A DNA stretch of 64,000 nt, taken from NCBI RefSeq assembly GCF_001006305.1, contig NZ_LBHJ01000020.1, positions 186,001 to 250,000 on the forward strand. The letters are read 5' to 3'. The notes beneath the pieces are model-generated. The model did not search any database. It worked only from the letters and a program-made list of their open reading frames with translations, and was not told the origin of the DNA. The stretch's first letter is position 1. Each line of letters opens with the position of its first letter. Positions 17,311-26,159 of the stretch are shown here, piece by piece. The DNA is from Silvibacterium bohemicum. GTDB lineage: Bacteria; Acidobacteriota; Terriglobia; Terriglobales; Acidobacteriaceae. The position numbers and the translations under genes are program-made.

Positions 17311-18441
17311 TTAGAGGGCTGCGATGCCGTTCATGCCGGACGACTTGGGGAAGTCACCGACCTCTCCGAGGTTGGTGAGGCTGCCGTCCTGCTGAATGGC
17401 AAACGAGCCGATCGTACCGGTGGCAGAATTCAGTGTGTAAAGATATTTACCATCAGCGCTGACGGTAATATCCAGATTTGTGCTGCCGCTCGGATTGTTG
17501 CCGACAACTGTTCCAGACAGCGGAGTCAGAGCGCCGTTTTTCGCGATCGTAAATCCAGAGATGGTCGCGCTTCCAGCATTGGAGACGTATACCCGGCTAC
17601 CGTCCGGTGTAATGACATTCCAGCAATTCGCCGAGCCGAAGGTTGGCAGCGTCTGGCCGATCGGAGAGAGCTGACCGTTCGCCTGAATCGAGTAAGAGGA
17701 AATCGTTGATCCGTTGGTTGCGCCAGCAGGCCCGGTATCAGAAACGATAGCGGCACCATTAGGAGCAAAGGAGACCGAGAATGCTCCCGGGTTAGGACTT
17801 GGGTTCACCACGATCGGCGCTAGTGTGCCATTAGGCAGTACGTGAAACACGTCGATGTTATTTGATAGGCGCTCGGTGACAGCGAGGAACTGACCATCAG
17901 GACTGAACGCCAGAGATGCGCCGCCCGTGACATTTGCCGTAAGGAATGCGGTTGAGTTTTCGATCTGCTTGAGTTGGCCACCGAAATCCAGCGTGAACCC
18001 AACGACATTTCCCGCCCCGCCCGAATTGAGAACGTAGACGAGGTCCCGATGTTCAGCGACAGCAACGGGCTGACTGCCGCCCGACGCCACTCTATTGATC
18101 AGAGCCAGATGAGGACCATTGACGCTGAAGACGGATACATTTCCGCTGCCTGCATTGACTGCGAACAGAAGAGACTTGTCTTGACTGAGAGTCAGAGAAC
18201 CCTGAGCCTCCAGGGGATCGGTGACACCACCGGTTCCTCTGCCACCGGTCTCATATCGCTCTTCGCCCTCGAGCGTTCCGTTTTCAGCGCGCGCATAAGC
18301 AATCACCTCGTTCTTCTCTGCGCTGTTCGTCATCACGAACACTGCTCCGGAACTATTCCTGAATTGCGCGTTAGCGAGAATTGGCGACGCAATGCCAATG
18401 CCCATCATGATTATCAGCAGACAACGATTCGACCTAATCAT
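17311..18441 (-). CDS. Secreted lactonase-fold seven-bladed beta-propeller protein
   Basis: A 376-residue protein from ATG at 18441, chosen for AGGGAG upstream; an ATG at 18486 has no ribosome site. The signal peptide IMMGIGIASPILANAQF is followed by repeated blades typical of the 6-phosphogluconolactonase-like family, with recurring phrases such as SLTLSQDKSLLFAVNAGSGN, ASLAFSPDGQFLAVTERLSN and VITPDGSRVYVSNAGSATIS. Secreted members of this family are common in Acidobacteriota and mostly uncharacterised; lactonase activity cannot be assumed. A sigma54-like promoter (18543-18558) and a palindrome (18609-18628) lie upstream, suggesting control by the nearby PAS-sigma54 activator. Confidence 0.85.
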   Translation of the reverse strand: MIRSNRCLLIIMMGIGIASPILANAQFRNSSGAVFVMTNSAEKNEVIAYARAENGTLEGEERYETGGRGTGGVTDPLEAQGSLTLSQDKSLLFAVNAGSGNVSVFSVNGPHLALINRVASGGSQPVAVAEHRDLVYVLNSGGAGNVVGFTLDFGGQLKQIENSTAFLTANVTGGASLAFSPDGQFLAVTERLSNNIDVFHVLPNGTLAPIVVNPSPNPGAFSVSFAPNGAAIVSDTGPAGATNGSTISSYSIQANGQLSPIGQTLPTFGSANCWNVITPDGSRVYVSNAGSATISGFTIAKNGALTPLSGTVVGNNPSGSTNLDITVSADGKYLYTLNSATGTIGSFAIQQDGSLTNLGEVGDFPKSSGMNGIAAL

Positions 18442-18542
18442 TCCAACTAGCTCCCTGTGAGACTCAGATAGCGCTGTGACACTCATGTCCGTAGATCAAG
18501 GGTGATCCATGACCCGAAGCCAAGCAACGCGACCATCAGGTA

Positions 18543-18558
18543 GGCATTTTAAATGCCA
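18543..18558 (-). promoter_or_regulatory. Sigma54-like -24/-12 promoter for the lactonase gene
   Basis: Read on the minus strand the segment is TGGCATTTAAAATGCC, with GG and GC spaced by 10 bases as sigma54 needs; -12 reads ATGC rather than the ideal TTGC. It lies about 100 bases before the lactonase start. The segment is also palindromic (GGCATTTTAAATGCC), so it may instead be an operator. Confidence 0.4.
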
Positions 18559-18608
18559 GACCGTCCACGCCGCATTTACATAACTTTGCGGCTGGTGCGT
18601 CTTCTGAG

Positions 18609-18651
18609 CATCAGAAATTTTTCTGATGTTCAGCAGCCGAAATGCTGATAA
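18609..18651 (+). promoter_or_regulatory. Palindromic element, copy 2 of 2 (possible upstream activator site)
   Basis: CATCAGAAA and TTTCTGATG form a perfect palindrome with a 2-base centre (18609-18628). The segment 18610-18651 matches 13189-13230 at 31 of 42 positions. It lies 50-110 bases upstream of the sigma54-like promoter of the lactonase gene, the usual place for a site bound by an NtrC-type activator. Confidence 0.45.
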
Positions 18652-19631
18652 AAGTCATGAGCTTCCGTATTCCGCCCTGGGAATCTGCGTCCTAATTTGA
18701 GGGATGTAGGCAAAGGGATCCACTTCGTCCCAGTGGGTGGCAGCGAAACGGATTTCCAGCCCCGCTTCGATTGGGTGGCGGAACATCAGATGTCGGTGTT
18801 TCTGACAGACCTCTACCAGCTGCACCGACGTGACGAGAGGACCGAGTATATAGAACGGAGCTTCGAAGCAATGCTTCAGTTCTTTGTCCATGTTCGACAA
18901 CTCTCATTACCCGAGTGTCGAACAAGAGGAGAGGTATTCGAACGTGTGCGGCTTTCTGGATGACCTCTCAACAGAGCGTAAGAACGCATCAAAGATACCT
19001 TGCTGTATTGCGGTAATCGACATGCAGACCAATGACGAATTTGTGTCTAGCCAACTGGCTCCGCAATTCCTCACCTGTCGAGTGCGATTGTGAGAGGCAC
19101 TGTCACCAACAGGCAAACGGTAGAGAGGAGCAAAATCGATGCGGTCTCGGCTTCAGGCGCCTTATACTTTGCGGCAAATAATACGACGTAATCGCCATCG
19201 GAAACCTTGCGCCGCGGGCCGCTGCCTTCGAGCACCGGGTGAATGCGGTTGTCTTGTGGATGACCTGTTCGACATTTATCAGGCATTCACGGGAGCACTG
19301 CCAGCCGAACTGAAGCGCCTGCTCGACGAAGAAAAGGTCGATGCTCTGAACCTTGACCGTGAAGTCATTCCCACTAAAGCTTCGCCTTAGATCGAGCACT
19401 GACGATGGACCTCCTGTTTCCGCAGATGATTCTTAGTCAACAAACCAAGCAAACTATGGGCGAGCAATTCTAGAATCAGGTCCCGTACAGATATGTAACC
19501 TTTTGGAAGCGTCTGACTCTAACGCTACAGTACGGTCTGACACTGACACTCGAATTGGATCTAAGGGCACACTGAATCTAGGTCGTCCCGCTGAATGATT
19601 CCACAACCTGCGAGAAAGCAAAGCGAATTGA
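18652..19631. other. Gene-poor stretch with gene remnants
   Basis: About 980 bases without a confident intact gene. A minus frame at 18655-18900 (81 residues) and a plus frame at 18884-19093 (69 residues) have reasonable composition but no family I know. A minus frame at 19071-19286 carries the tail of a transporter and is listed separately. A plus frame 19139-19390 ends in an acidic stretch but lacks a good start. The stretch reads as decayed sequence between the lactonase and the porin-bufferin genes. Confidence 0.4.
19071..19190 (-). pseudogene. C-terminal remnant of an AEC-type permease
   Basis: The minus frame ends with DYVVLFAAKYKAPEAETAS followed by a membrane helix ILLLSTVCLLVTVPLTIAL. 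This resembles the last helix of auxin-efflux-carrier family transporters, where a small-residue FA.KY..EAE..S segment leads into the final helix. The upstream part of this frame is not transporter-like, so only about 40 residues remain. The family call rests on recall of the pattern and is tentative. Confidence 0.4.
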
Positions 19632-19709
19632 ATGAATGGCTGGTTAACAACGCTCATGATGAGTGCCGTGGCATCTCCTTCAAGCAGACCTGAATCGTTA
19701 CGAACCTAT

Positions 19710-21008
19710 ATGTCGCTCGCCAAAGTTTTCTATCAGAAGATTCGTTTTCGCGCCGTGCTGTTATGTTGGGAGTCCTTTGTCCTGGCGGCTATTCCAATAT
19801 GTGCTTTTGGACAAACGAGCGAGCAGCCGGGAAAGTTTGCATGGAAGCCGAGCGGGTTTGAAAACCTCGTGATTGGTGGTGCCTCCCAGGGGAGAGGCGG
19901 CGAAGCAAGCGGAAGTTCCGAATCCGAAGTCGAGCTCACTCCCCAATACAAGACGAAGTCCGGCACGGTATTTGCAGCCCGGGGTGTGCTCAATCTGCAA
20001 GCCGCCAGCAATGTCAGCGGCATCAGTTCCGGTTGGAATCTTACGGTCCCGGAGTTGAGCCTTTTCGCGATTGGCCATTTCGGACGGATCGAGATTGGAG
20101 ACCGGGCTGGATTTCCCCAGAGCTTGGTCGGCTTTACCCCATCGGAGATCGCTTTTACCAGTGCGGAGTTCGGTCCGGAATCGGGGGAGAGGCTCGATCC
20201 GAACGGTGGCCTCCCCACTGTGTTTCTTCCCCATCCCCTGGCTGACCGGATCAACGATTTGACCTATCTAGGCTATGCCGAGCGTTTCTACAGTGATCGA
20301 TCGCTAAAGCTGATCTATGTCACGCCGCGATCACGCTCCGGCTTCTACGGCGCCGCCTCCTACACTCCAACCACTGACATATCGAGCGGCTATAGCCTCA
20401 ATGGAGACACACGGACACCCGATACCGGTCTTCGAGACGCGGAGAATCCGGGTGTATTCCGCAACATCACCCAGGCAGCTTTGGTATGGACACACCGTAC
20501 CCAGAATATCGATGTATCGGCTGGCTCGACATATTCGTACGCCACCACGAGCGCCGGCAACCCCATCGTTCGCGATTCAAACTCGCTGAGCGAAGGCATC
20601 ACTGCGACAGTGCACGATGCCTGGACGTTTGGCTTGAGCGGTACTTACGATGGCTTCTCCAAACAGCGCAACGATATCACCACAGGACACTCTTCAGTTT
20701 CGCCCTACGGCGTGGTGGCCAGTGCGAATTATGTCGAGGGGCCGTGGACAGTGGGGGGGTATTATCAGCACGCCACCGCGCTCAGCGTTACTTCGCAGCC
20801 CAGTCGCGATACCGTCGACATTGGAGAGGGTGGCGTTGCTCGCCTCATCAACCGAAACCACGATCTGTTAGGCGCGGGCTTCTATACAGACGTAAAGCTG
20901 TTCGCGAGCCTCTATTACTATCGCTTTCAGGGCGCCGAATCTTCGAGCGTTCATGCCGATGAAAACGGGCCGGTCTTGCTCTTCGGCGCCCGCTTCTCAT
21001 TCTTCTAA
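19710..21008 (+). CDS. Outer-membrane porin (Gram-negative porin/Porin_4-like)
   Basis: A 432-residue beta-barrel protein from ATG 19710; the frame is open to an ATG at 19632, but the later start puts the signal peptide (AVLLCWESFVLAAIPICAFG) at the N-terminus. No ribosome site decides between them. The mature part alternates amphipathic strands, e.g. FGRIEIGDRAGFPQSLVGF, and ends LLFGARFSFF with the terminal Phe of outer-membrane barrels. It stands 63 bases upstream of the bufferin precursor gene on the same strand and may be co-transcribed. It could let small copper complexes or the finished peptide cross the outer membrane; that is inference. Confidence 0.8.
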   Translation: MSLAKVFYQKIRFRAVLLCWESFVLAAIPICAFGQTSEQPGKFAWKPSGFENLVIGGASQGRGGEASGSSESEVELTPQYKTKSGTVFAARGVLNLQAASNVSGISSGWNLTVPELSLFAIGHFGRIEIGDRAGFPQSLVGFTPSEIAFTSAEFGPESGERLDPNGGLPTVFLPHPLADRINDLTYLGYAERFYSDRSLKLIYVTPRSRSGFYGAASYTPTTDISSGYSLNGDTRTPDTGLRDAENPGVFRNITQAALVWTHRTQNIDVSAGSTYSYATTSAGNPIVRDSNSLSEGITATVHDAWTFGLSGTYDGFSKQRNDITTGHSSVSPYGVVASANYVEGPWTVGGYYQHATALSVTSQPSRDTVDIGEGGVARLINRNHDLLGAGFYTDVKLFASLYYYRFQGAESSSVHADENGPVLLFGARFSFF

Positions 21009-21071
21009 CTTCTTGCTTCCTAAAATCAAAAAGACGCTCATCAACCGAACGCCAACCGAAAGGAAATTCAA

Positions 21072-21362
21072 GTGCGAAAACCAAATACGATTAGTCTCGT
21101 TAGTTCGGCCGGTCTCCTGGCCGTCGTCGCTGCTGCCTCCTTGCATGTCGAGCATGTGAATGCCCAAGTCAATGTTCCGAAGCCAACCTATCGCTATGAG
21201 AAATGCTATGGCATAGTCAAGGCAGGCCAGAATGACTGCTTTGGTGTTGGAAATAGCTGCGGGGGAACCTCCAAGAATGACAACGATCCCCAGGCCTGGA
21301 TCTATGTGCCCAAAGGAACCTGCAGTAAGATTGTCGGCGGAAAATTGTCGCCGCCATCCTAA
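21072..21362 (+). CDS. bufA: Bufferin precursor (DUF2282, BufA1-type copper-binding RiPP)
   Basis: A 96-residue precursor from GTG at 21072 with AGGAAA just upstream. A signal peptide ([20 protein letters not shown]) is followed by the DUF2282 core with four cysteines: [20 protein letters not shown], then SCGG and [10 protein letters not shown] near the end. In characterised bufferins the core cysteines are oxidised to copper-binding heterocycles by the BufB/BufC pair, and the exported peptide buffers copper in the periplasm. The next two genes are exactly those partners, so the assignment is strong. No DoxX-like bufD gene follows. Confidence 0.92.
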   Translation: MRKPNTISLVSSAGLLAVVAAASLHVEHVNAQVNVPKPTYRYEKCYGIVKAGQNDCFGVGNSCGGTSKNDNDPQAWIYVPKGTCSKIVGGKLSPPS

Positions 21363-21386
21363 ACTGCGGCCGAGCATTTTATCGAC

Positions 21387-22307
21387 ATGAATACCACTCG
21401 CAGTAATCCTGGGACAGCACACCGGCCTTTCGAAGATCCGAGCTCAGTTAGGCTTGAAAGGTCGGTGGGCATTGGCCTGCGCACGCCTCATAGCGAACGC
21501 TTTCTCGATCCACAGGCGCCTCCGGCGATTCCCTGGCTTGAAGTTCTTGCGGAGAATTACTTCGACCGTGGTGGCATTCGCCACCAGATGCTTTGCCGGA
21601 TAGCCGAGCGCTATCCGATCAGTGTGCATGGCGTTGCCCTGTCGCTCGGGTCTTCAGAGGGAATCGTTCCGGAGCACCTCGAGCGTCTGGCGCTTCTGGT
21701 CGAGGATGTAGAGCCGCGCATGGTCTCCGAGCATCTGGCATGGAGCCGGTCGGGAGATATCTACTATAACGATCTACTACCTCTGCCTTTGACCGAAGAA
21801 ACGCTCGATATCGTATCCACGAATGTTGACCGGACGCAGAATCGCCTGGGCCGAACGATCCTCGTTGAAAATCCTTCGGGATACCTTGCCTTCGAACAAT
21901 CGACGATGAGCGAGGCCGCTTTTCTCACTCGCCTCACGGAGCGCACGGGTTGCGGGCTGTTGCTCGATGTGAACAACCTTTTTATCAGCGGCGCCAATTT
22001 GGGCGTCGACGTCGGCGAGTGGCTTGCGGTCGTTCCTCCAGAGGTCATCGGCGAGATCCACCTCGCCGGCCATGAAGAGGGCGGTACGCCCGATCATCCT
22101 CTGCTCATCGATACCCATGGAGCGCCGGTAACCGCTGAAGTATGGCATCTATACGCCGCTGTGCTCCAGCGGATCGGTCCCCGACCAACGATGATCGAAT
22201 GGGACAGCGACGTACCGTCGCTGGACGTTCTGCTCGACGAGGCAGCGCGGGCCCAAAAGATCATGGATCGGATTGTGGAGAGTGATGCACCCTCGCATGC
22301 TTTATGA
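21387..22307 (+). CDS. bufB: Bufferin maturase BufB (DUF692/MNIO multinuclear iron oxygenase)
   Basis: A 306-residue TIM-barrel enzyme of the DUF692 (UPF0276, MNIO) family, the same family as methanobactin MbnB. Visible family marks are VGIGLRTPHSERFLD at the start, WLEVLAENYFDRGG near residue 50, ISVHGVALSLGSSEG near residue 77, MVSEHLAWSR near residue 112, VENPSGYLAFE, LLLDVNNLFIS near residue 191, EIHLAGHEEGG near residue 224 and MIEWDSDVPS near residue 274. The Glu, His, Asp and Asn residues in these patches form the iron cluster in family structures. It modifies BufA cysteines together with BufC. It starts 24 bases after bufA and overlaps bufC. Confidence 0.95.
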   Translation: MNTTRSNPGTAHRPFEDPSSVRLERSVGIGLRTPHSERFLDPQAPPAIPWLEVLAENYFDRGGIRHQMLCRIAERYPISVHGVALSLGSSEGIVPEHLERLALLVEDVEPRMVSEHLAWSRSGDIYYNDLLPLPLTEETLDIVSTNVDRTQNRLGRTILVENPSGYLAFEQSTMSEAAFLTRLTERTGCGLLLDVNNLFISGANLGVDVGEWLAVVPPEVIGEIHLAGHEEGGTPDHPLLIDTHGAPVTAEVWHLYAAVLQRIGPRPTMIEWDSDVPSLDVLLDEAARAQKIMDRIVESDAPSHAL

Positions 22308-23145
22308 TTTTCAGCGCAGCTTCGCCTCGGGGCTTCTGACAGAAAGAGCGAGAGAAGCTCCGCCTGATGGCTTGCGAGTTGATGCGCTCGGTTTTGAAGT
22401 GTACGTGCACCACGCTCGCGCATCGCTGTGCATAGCGATCGAAGAAGCCTTTCCAATTACGAAGCGGCTGGTCGGCGCCGATTTTTTTACAGCAATGGCC
22501 GGGCAATTCGTGACAGCTCACCCTCCGACGCAGGGTTGGCTTTCGTCCTACGGAGAAGCGTTTCCCCGATTTGTGGCTCAGTATCCTGCTGCGGCAGACT
22601 TGGCTTATCTGGCCGATGTGGCTCGGATAGAATGGGCTCGTGTGCGCGCGGCGAGCGCTCCAGATGATCCAGGTCTTGACCTGAAATCGTTAGCGACTCT
22701 TGATGAGGCCGCTTTAGGAAGTCTGTGTCTGAGTCTTCACGGCGCTGCCACTCTCGTCTGTTCACTTTTCCCTGTTTTCGATATCTGGCAAGCGCACCTC
22801 CACGTCGACGGCGATGACCAAGTCCCGGAGATCGATCTCGCGGCTGGTCCGCAACATGTTCTGGTCACACGGGCCGGCCCGCTGGAAGTCAACGTCTCGG
22901 TACTTTATCCCAGCGATGCAGCATTTATGGCGGCTCTGATGAAGAATGAGTCTTTCGCCGCCGCGTGTGAAGTTGCAGTTTCGACAGAGACGGATTACGA
23001 CCTCGGCTCAAGGTTAGGCGACCTCGTGTGCCGACGGGCGTTGGCGGCTTTACCCTCGCTTGGTATCCCGGGGGGAAGGACCGCGTCGCGGTTCTCTCCT
23101 CCAACGAGCATAGACCTCGATTGTGCGTGGAGTGCCCGTGAATGA
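22285..23145 (+). CDS. bufC: Bufferin maturation partner BufC (DUF2063)
   Basis: A 286-residue protein. I chose ATG at 22285 (GGAGAG just upstream) over an upstream TTG; it overlaps bufB by 23 bases. The N-terminal half is the DUF2063 domain (MLYDFQRSFASGLLTER; HHARASLCIAIEEAFPITKR; PAAADLAYLADVARIEWARV), which in MbnC/BufC-type partners binds the precursor leader and pairs with the MNIO enzyme. The C-terminal half (AGPQHVLVTRAGPLEVNVS) is the usual beta-rich extension. It is the last gene of the operon; a long hairpin spans its stop codon. Confidence 0.92.
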   Translation: MHPRMLYDFQRSFASGLLTERAREAPPDGLRVDALGFEVYVHHARASLCIAIEEAFPITKRLVGADFFTAMAGQFVTAHPPTQGWLSSYGEAFPRFVAQYPAAADLAYLADVARIEWARVRAASAPDDPGLDLKSLATLDEAALGSLCLSLHGAATLVCSLFPVFDIWQAHLHVDGDDQVPEIDLAAGPQHVLVTRAGPLEVNVSVLYPSDAAFMAALMKNESFAAACEVAVSTETDYDLGSRLGDLVCRRALAALPSLGIPGGRTASRFSPPTSIDLDCAWSARE

Positions 23146-23195
23146 GTCGTGCCAGTGGCACGATTCATTCACGGGCACAAATTACGGGCACTCCA
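23128..23195 (+). terminator. Long hairpin overlapping the bufC stop, with an alternative pairing
   Basis: The arms 23132-23153 and 23157-23178 pair over 22 bases with one mismatch and a 3-base loop, and the first arm contains the bufC stop. A third copy, ACGGGCACTCCA at 23184-23195, is the exact complement of 23128-23139, so a competing hairpin can form. No U-tract follows. It probably ends or stabilises the bufferin transcript. Confidence 0.6.
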
Positions 23196-23249
23196 GACAA
23201 CCGCTTAATAAGTTATCTTTTCTGAAGATAAAAGTTCTGGTTTCTTGAA

Positions 23250-24761
23250 CTACCGCAGACCAGCTTCTCCCCTTACCGCTGCAAACAGCAGATTTGAATC
23301 ATACCCAAGACCTTTTTTGAAAACTAGCTCGGGCTTCCTGATTACAGAAGAGTCGTGCTCAAAATCTCCGTCAAGCAGAAGGAGGTCTGCCTGCATTCCA
23401 GTTACGACTTTGCCAATCGTGTATTGTCTTCCCAGAAAGTTCGCAGCATTGCTGGTATATATCTCAACAGCTTCTGCGCTGGAGAATCCTGCTTGAATGA
23501 GCAGTTCCATCTCTCTCTGGTCACCAAAGCCAGGAAGAATGCCGCCAAAGCCGGTTGGATCACAGCCCGCCATCAACAAGCCGCCCTGCCGGACAAAGTC
23601 CCGCTCGAACTCCATTTCTTTGTGAAGTAGACGCGCAGTTACTGGGTTGTCTGTCCGATGTGCCAGAACATCCCGATTTCTCATGTAACTATCCCAGGAT
23701 GCCGCGGCCATTGCATCATGGCTCGTCTTAAGCGTCTCGATTGGAGGCTCGCCCGACTCGGACATCTCGAAGATATCTAGTGTGGAAGTGAGGGCGACAT
23801 GATGTTCCACTAGGGTATGAATCATCTTCTGGACCCGTGGATCCTGCATTTGAAGAGACTGGCCCATTTCATTTGCGGATGCTATCGCATTTGGGCAGAT
23901 ACCTGGCTGTTTCTTCGAGTAAAACTCGGTATCAACGATGATTCCATGCTCAAGATTGTCAATCCCCATCTCGGCGGCTTCTGTAAAACCAACTGAACAC
24001 AGATGACCTGTAATTTTCGCGCCGAATTGGTGTGCAGCATCAATAGACGTCTTTAGTTCTGCAGGAGTGATATGCATATACGCTTTAAAGGATGTCGCAC
24101 CTTCCCCGTGCCAATAGTCCACTGTCCTTCGCGCATCTTCTGGTCCATCCAATTCATGTACGGGAATCTGTAGAGCGGGTGGTCCTTCCAGATATGGCCC
24201 CGTCACGTCAAGATCTGGTCCAGCTTCACGCCCGGATTCAATCGCTTTTCGCAGATTCAAATCCAGATAGGGGTTAATCGAACCCGCAGTGCGGGCCGTC
24301 GTGATTCCTACTGCTAGATACAGCATTGGACCGGAATTGCCTAGCTCAGAGTACATTCCAACTTGTCCGCGAAAGCCTCCCGCAGTTGGGTAAAACAGAT
24401 GTTCGTGCATGCCAATCAAGCCCGGAAGCAGCGTTTTTCCAGTCTCATCGAGAACTTTAGTGTCCCAGGATGGGATCACCTCTTTACTGGAACCAACTGC
24501 CACAATCTTGTCATGATCGATGATGATTGTCTGATCATGTTTTGGTGGAGCTCCACTGCCATCGAATAAAGTGACGTGTTCCAAAGCGATTTTTGGTCCG
24601 TGCTCCCGCACCATGGCGTCCGCATGCACAGGGACATTTATCTGGTTTGTGGAGTCTGGAAACAGAGGTGGGGAAGGAGATTGAAACTGAGCAAGGATCA
24701 GTCTTGTTGAAAAGAATAAAGCGGATAGGGAAAGCACACGCAGGTTTTTGTAGTTAGGCAT
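23250..24761 (-). CDS. Secreted amidohydrolase-family protein (imidazolonepropionase/prolidase-like)
   Basis: A 503-residue protein with a signal peptide (LSLSALFFSTRLILAQF) and an amidohydrolase TIM barrel. The metal motif is GLIGMHEHLFYP (near residue 114) in place of the usual HxH; further marks are KITGHLCSVGFTEAAEMG, NLEHGIIVD, LLMAGCDPTGFGG near residue 401, and the C-terminal strand GKVVTGMQADLLLLDGDFEH. The family hydrolyses cyclic amides, peptides or related bonds; the substrate is unknown. It is convergent with bufC, separated by the hairpin. No partner gene is obvious. Confidence 0.88.
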   Translation of the reverse strand: MPNYKNLRVLSLSALFFSTRLILAQFQSPSPPLFPDSTNQINVPVHADAMVREHGPKIALEHVTLFDGSGAPPKHDQTIIIDHDKIVAVGSSKEVIPSWDTKVLDETGKTLLPGLIGMHEHLFYPTAGGFRGQVGMYSELGNSGPMLYLAVGITTARTAGSINPYLDLNLRKAIESGREAGPDLDVTGPYLEGPPALQIPVHELDGPEDARRTVDYWHGEGATSFKAYMHITPAELKTSIDAAHQFGAKITGHLCSVGFTEAAEMGIDNLEHGIIVDTEFYSKKQPGICPNAIASANEMGQSLQMQDPRVQKMIHTLVEHHVALTSTLDIFEMSESGEPPIETLKTSHDAMAAASWDSYMRNRDVLAHRTDNPVTARLLHKEMEFERDFVRQGGLLMAGCDPTGFGGILPGFGDQREMELLIQAGFSSAEAVEIYTSNAANFLGRQYTIGKVVTGMQADLLLLDGDFEHDSSVIRKPELVFKKGLGYDSNLLFAAVRGEAGLR

Positions 24762-24864
24762 ATATCCAATTGGTAATCAGGGTTACCCGAACAGTTTAGC
24801 TGTACTCCAAAGTCGTTGCGGACAGCACGTACAACAGATCGATCGTGATCGAGAGGAATATTTC

Positions 24865-25422
24865 TTAGACGCTTCTCTGAAATTCAAGATCCACCTCAAT
24901 TGCGGAGATGTGGTCAAAATAGTTACTGATTGTTTTCAGTCCCACGCCTACTAGCACCTCAAGAAGTTGCCCCTTCGAATACCCTGCATCGAGAAAGGCA
25001 TCTACTGTTTGCCTTGGAGCGTGTCCCCGTCGAGCTACCAATTGCCTTGTAAGGCACACAAGTGCGTTGAGTTTGGCGTCAGACAATGATTGATTGTTTT
25101 CAAGAGCGGTAACAACCTCACTCGGTACGTTCATAAAGAATTTGGCGAGTGCGCCATGAGCCGTCGTGCAATAGTGGCAATCGTTCTCTTTGCTCGCAGC
25201 CAAAAGAACGATCTGTTGTTCGGCGGCAGTCAAAGTACCACTTTGAAAACCAATATCGGCAGCGAGATATGCTCCCAAGGCGGAAGGCGAATGGGCAAGT
25301 GAAGCTAGAAAATTAGGGACGAACCCGAAGTGCCGCCTCGCCTGCTCAAGCAGACTTCTTGAAGCCAAAGGGGCATTTTCTATGAGAAGAGGGCTGAAGA
25401 GTGGGTCATCTACCATTTCCAT
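24865..25422 (-). CDS. Carboxymuconolactone decarboxylase/AhpD-like protein
   Basis: A 185-residue helical protein from ATG at 25422 (GGAG upstream). It carries the AhpD-type redox motif CHYCTTAHGAL (near residue 96) after VLLAASKENDC, and the family pattern KFFMNVPSEVVTAL and LVCLTRQLVARRGHA. Members with CxxC and a following His act as peroxidase partners. It stands alone on the minus strand, 103 bases from the amidohydrolase start. A role in oxidative stress is likely by family but the substrate is unknown. Confidence 0.85.
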   Translation of the reverse strand: MEMVDDPLFSPLLIENAPLASRSLLEQARRHFGFVPNFLASLAHSPSALGAYLAADIGFQSGTLTAAEQQIVLLAASKENDCHYCTTAHGALAKFFMNVPSEVVTALENNQSLSDAKLNALVCLTRQLVARRGHAPRQTVDAFLDAGYSKGQLLEVLVGVGLKTISNYFDHISAIEVDLEFQRSV

Positions 25423-25531
25423 TTGATCGCTCCATTCACAGTCCGGCTGACTGTGAATGGTTAGAGCCCGTTTCCAGGTAATTGGTTACAAGATGCTCGT
25501 CGTCCAGGGTTACGCAGAGGCCGAAGCAGAG

Positions 25532-25996
25532 CTACAGCTTATGAAACGTGTGAAAGTGCGTAAGTTCTTCGATTCCACTGAGGGCCAAGGTGGCAAGTGA
25601 CAAGATAAGCTGCACTCGTTCCATTCGAATTTCGTGAGAGGTTAGCTGTCTCTGGCGCCACCGTGCGGCTGGACGACTGCGGAGCCTTCGAATACGGATC
25701 AGAATCATCAGATTCAATGAGGAGCCCACGAGAGCAACTGCCATCATTGGCATCCGAATCCAATCAGTGTGAAATCGATCCCAAGCTTCTCCGACCTGGG
25801 TGATAGTAGCCAGAGACCCGATTCCGATTATTAAGCGGAGACTATCCAGAGCAGTGAAGAAGGTGCAAACGCTCTGCAGCAGGACAAAAAATAAGCTGGA
25901 CCAAGCGATTACGCTCCGCGCTCTTTCAGCTTCGCCCGACATCAGCTGCGTAGAGGCACCTTCGAACTCTAGAACTTTTGCAGGAGTAGTCGACAT
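25532..25996 (-). CDS. Small membrane protein with His-rich C-terminus, paralogue 2
   Basis: A 154-residue paralogue of the protein at 12374-12841. Shared segments include IAWSSLFFVLLQSVCTFF, LRLIIGIGSL, RPAARWRQRQLTSHEIRMER and VQLILSLATLALSG, and both end in a His-containing tail (here ELTHFHTFHKL). About four hydrophobic helices are expected. The function is unknown. It has no STAS partner here, unlike its copy. Confidence 0.7.
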   Translation of the reverse strand: MSTTPAKVLEFEGASTQLMSGEAERARSVIAWSSLFFVLLQSVCTFFTALDSLRLIIGIGSLATITQVGEAWDRFHTDWIRMPMMAVALVGSSLNLMILIRIRRLRSRPAARWRQRQLTSHEIRMERVQLILSLATLALSGIEELTHFHTFHKL

Positions 25997-26159
25997 CGAG
26001 AAACAAGCTCTTTTCTCTCTGTTCGTGATGCAGAGAACTTGCCAAACGGGCAGGTGACGCCCTGTCAGATCAACAGGATACTAAGAGTAAAAATAAACTT
26101 GTCGTTTAGTTGTCACTCGAATGTCATATCGAATAAATCATTTCGATATTATGCGATAG

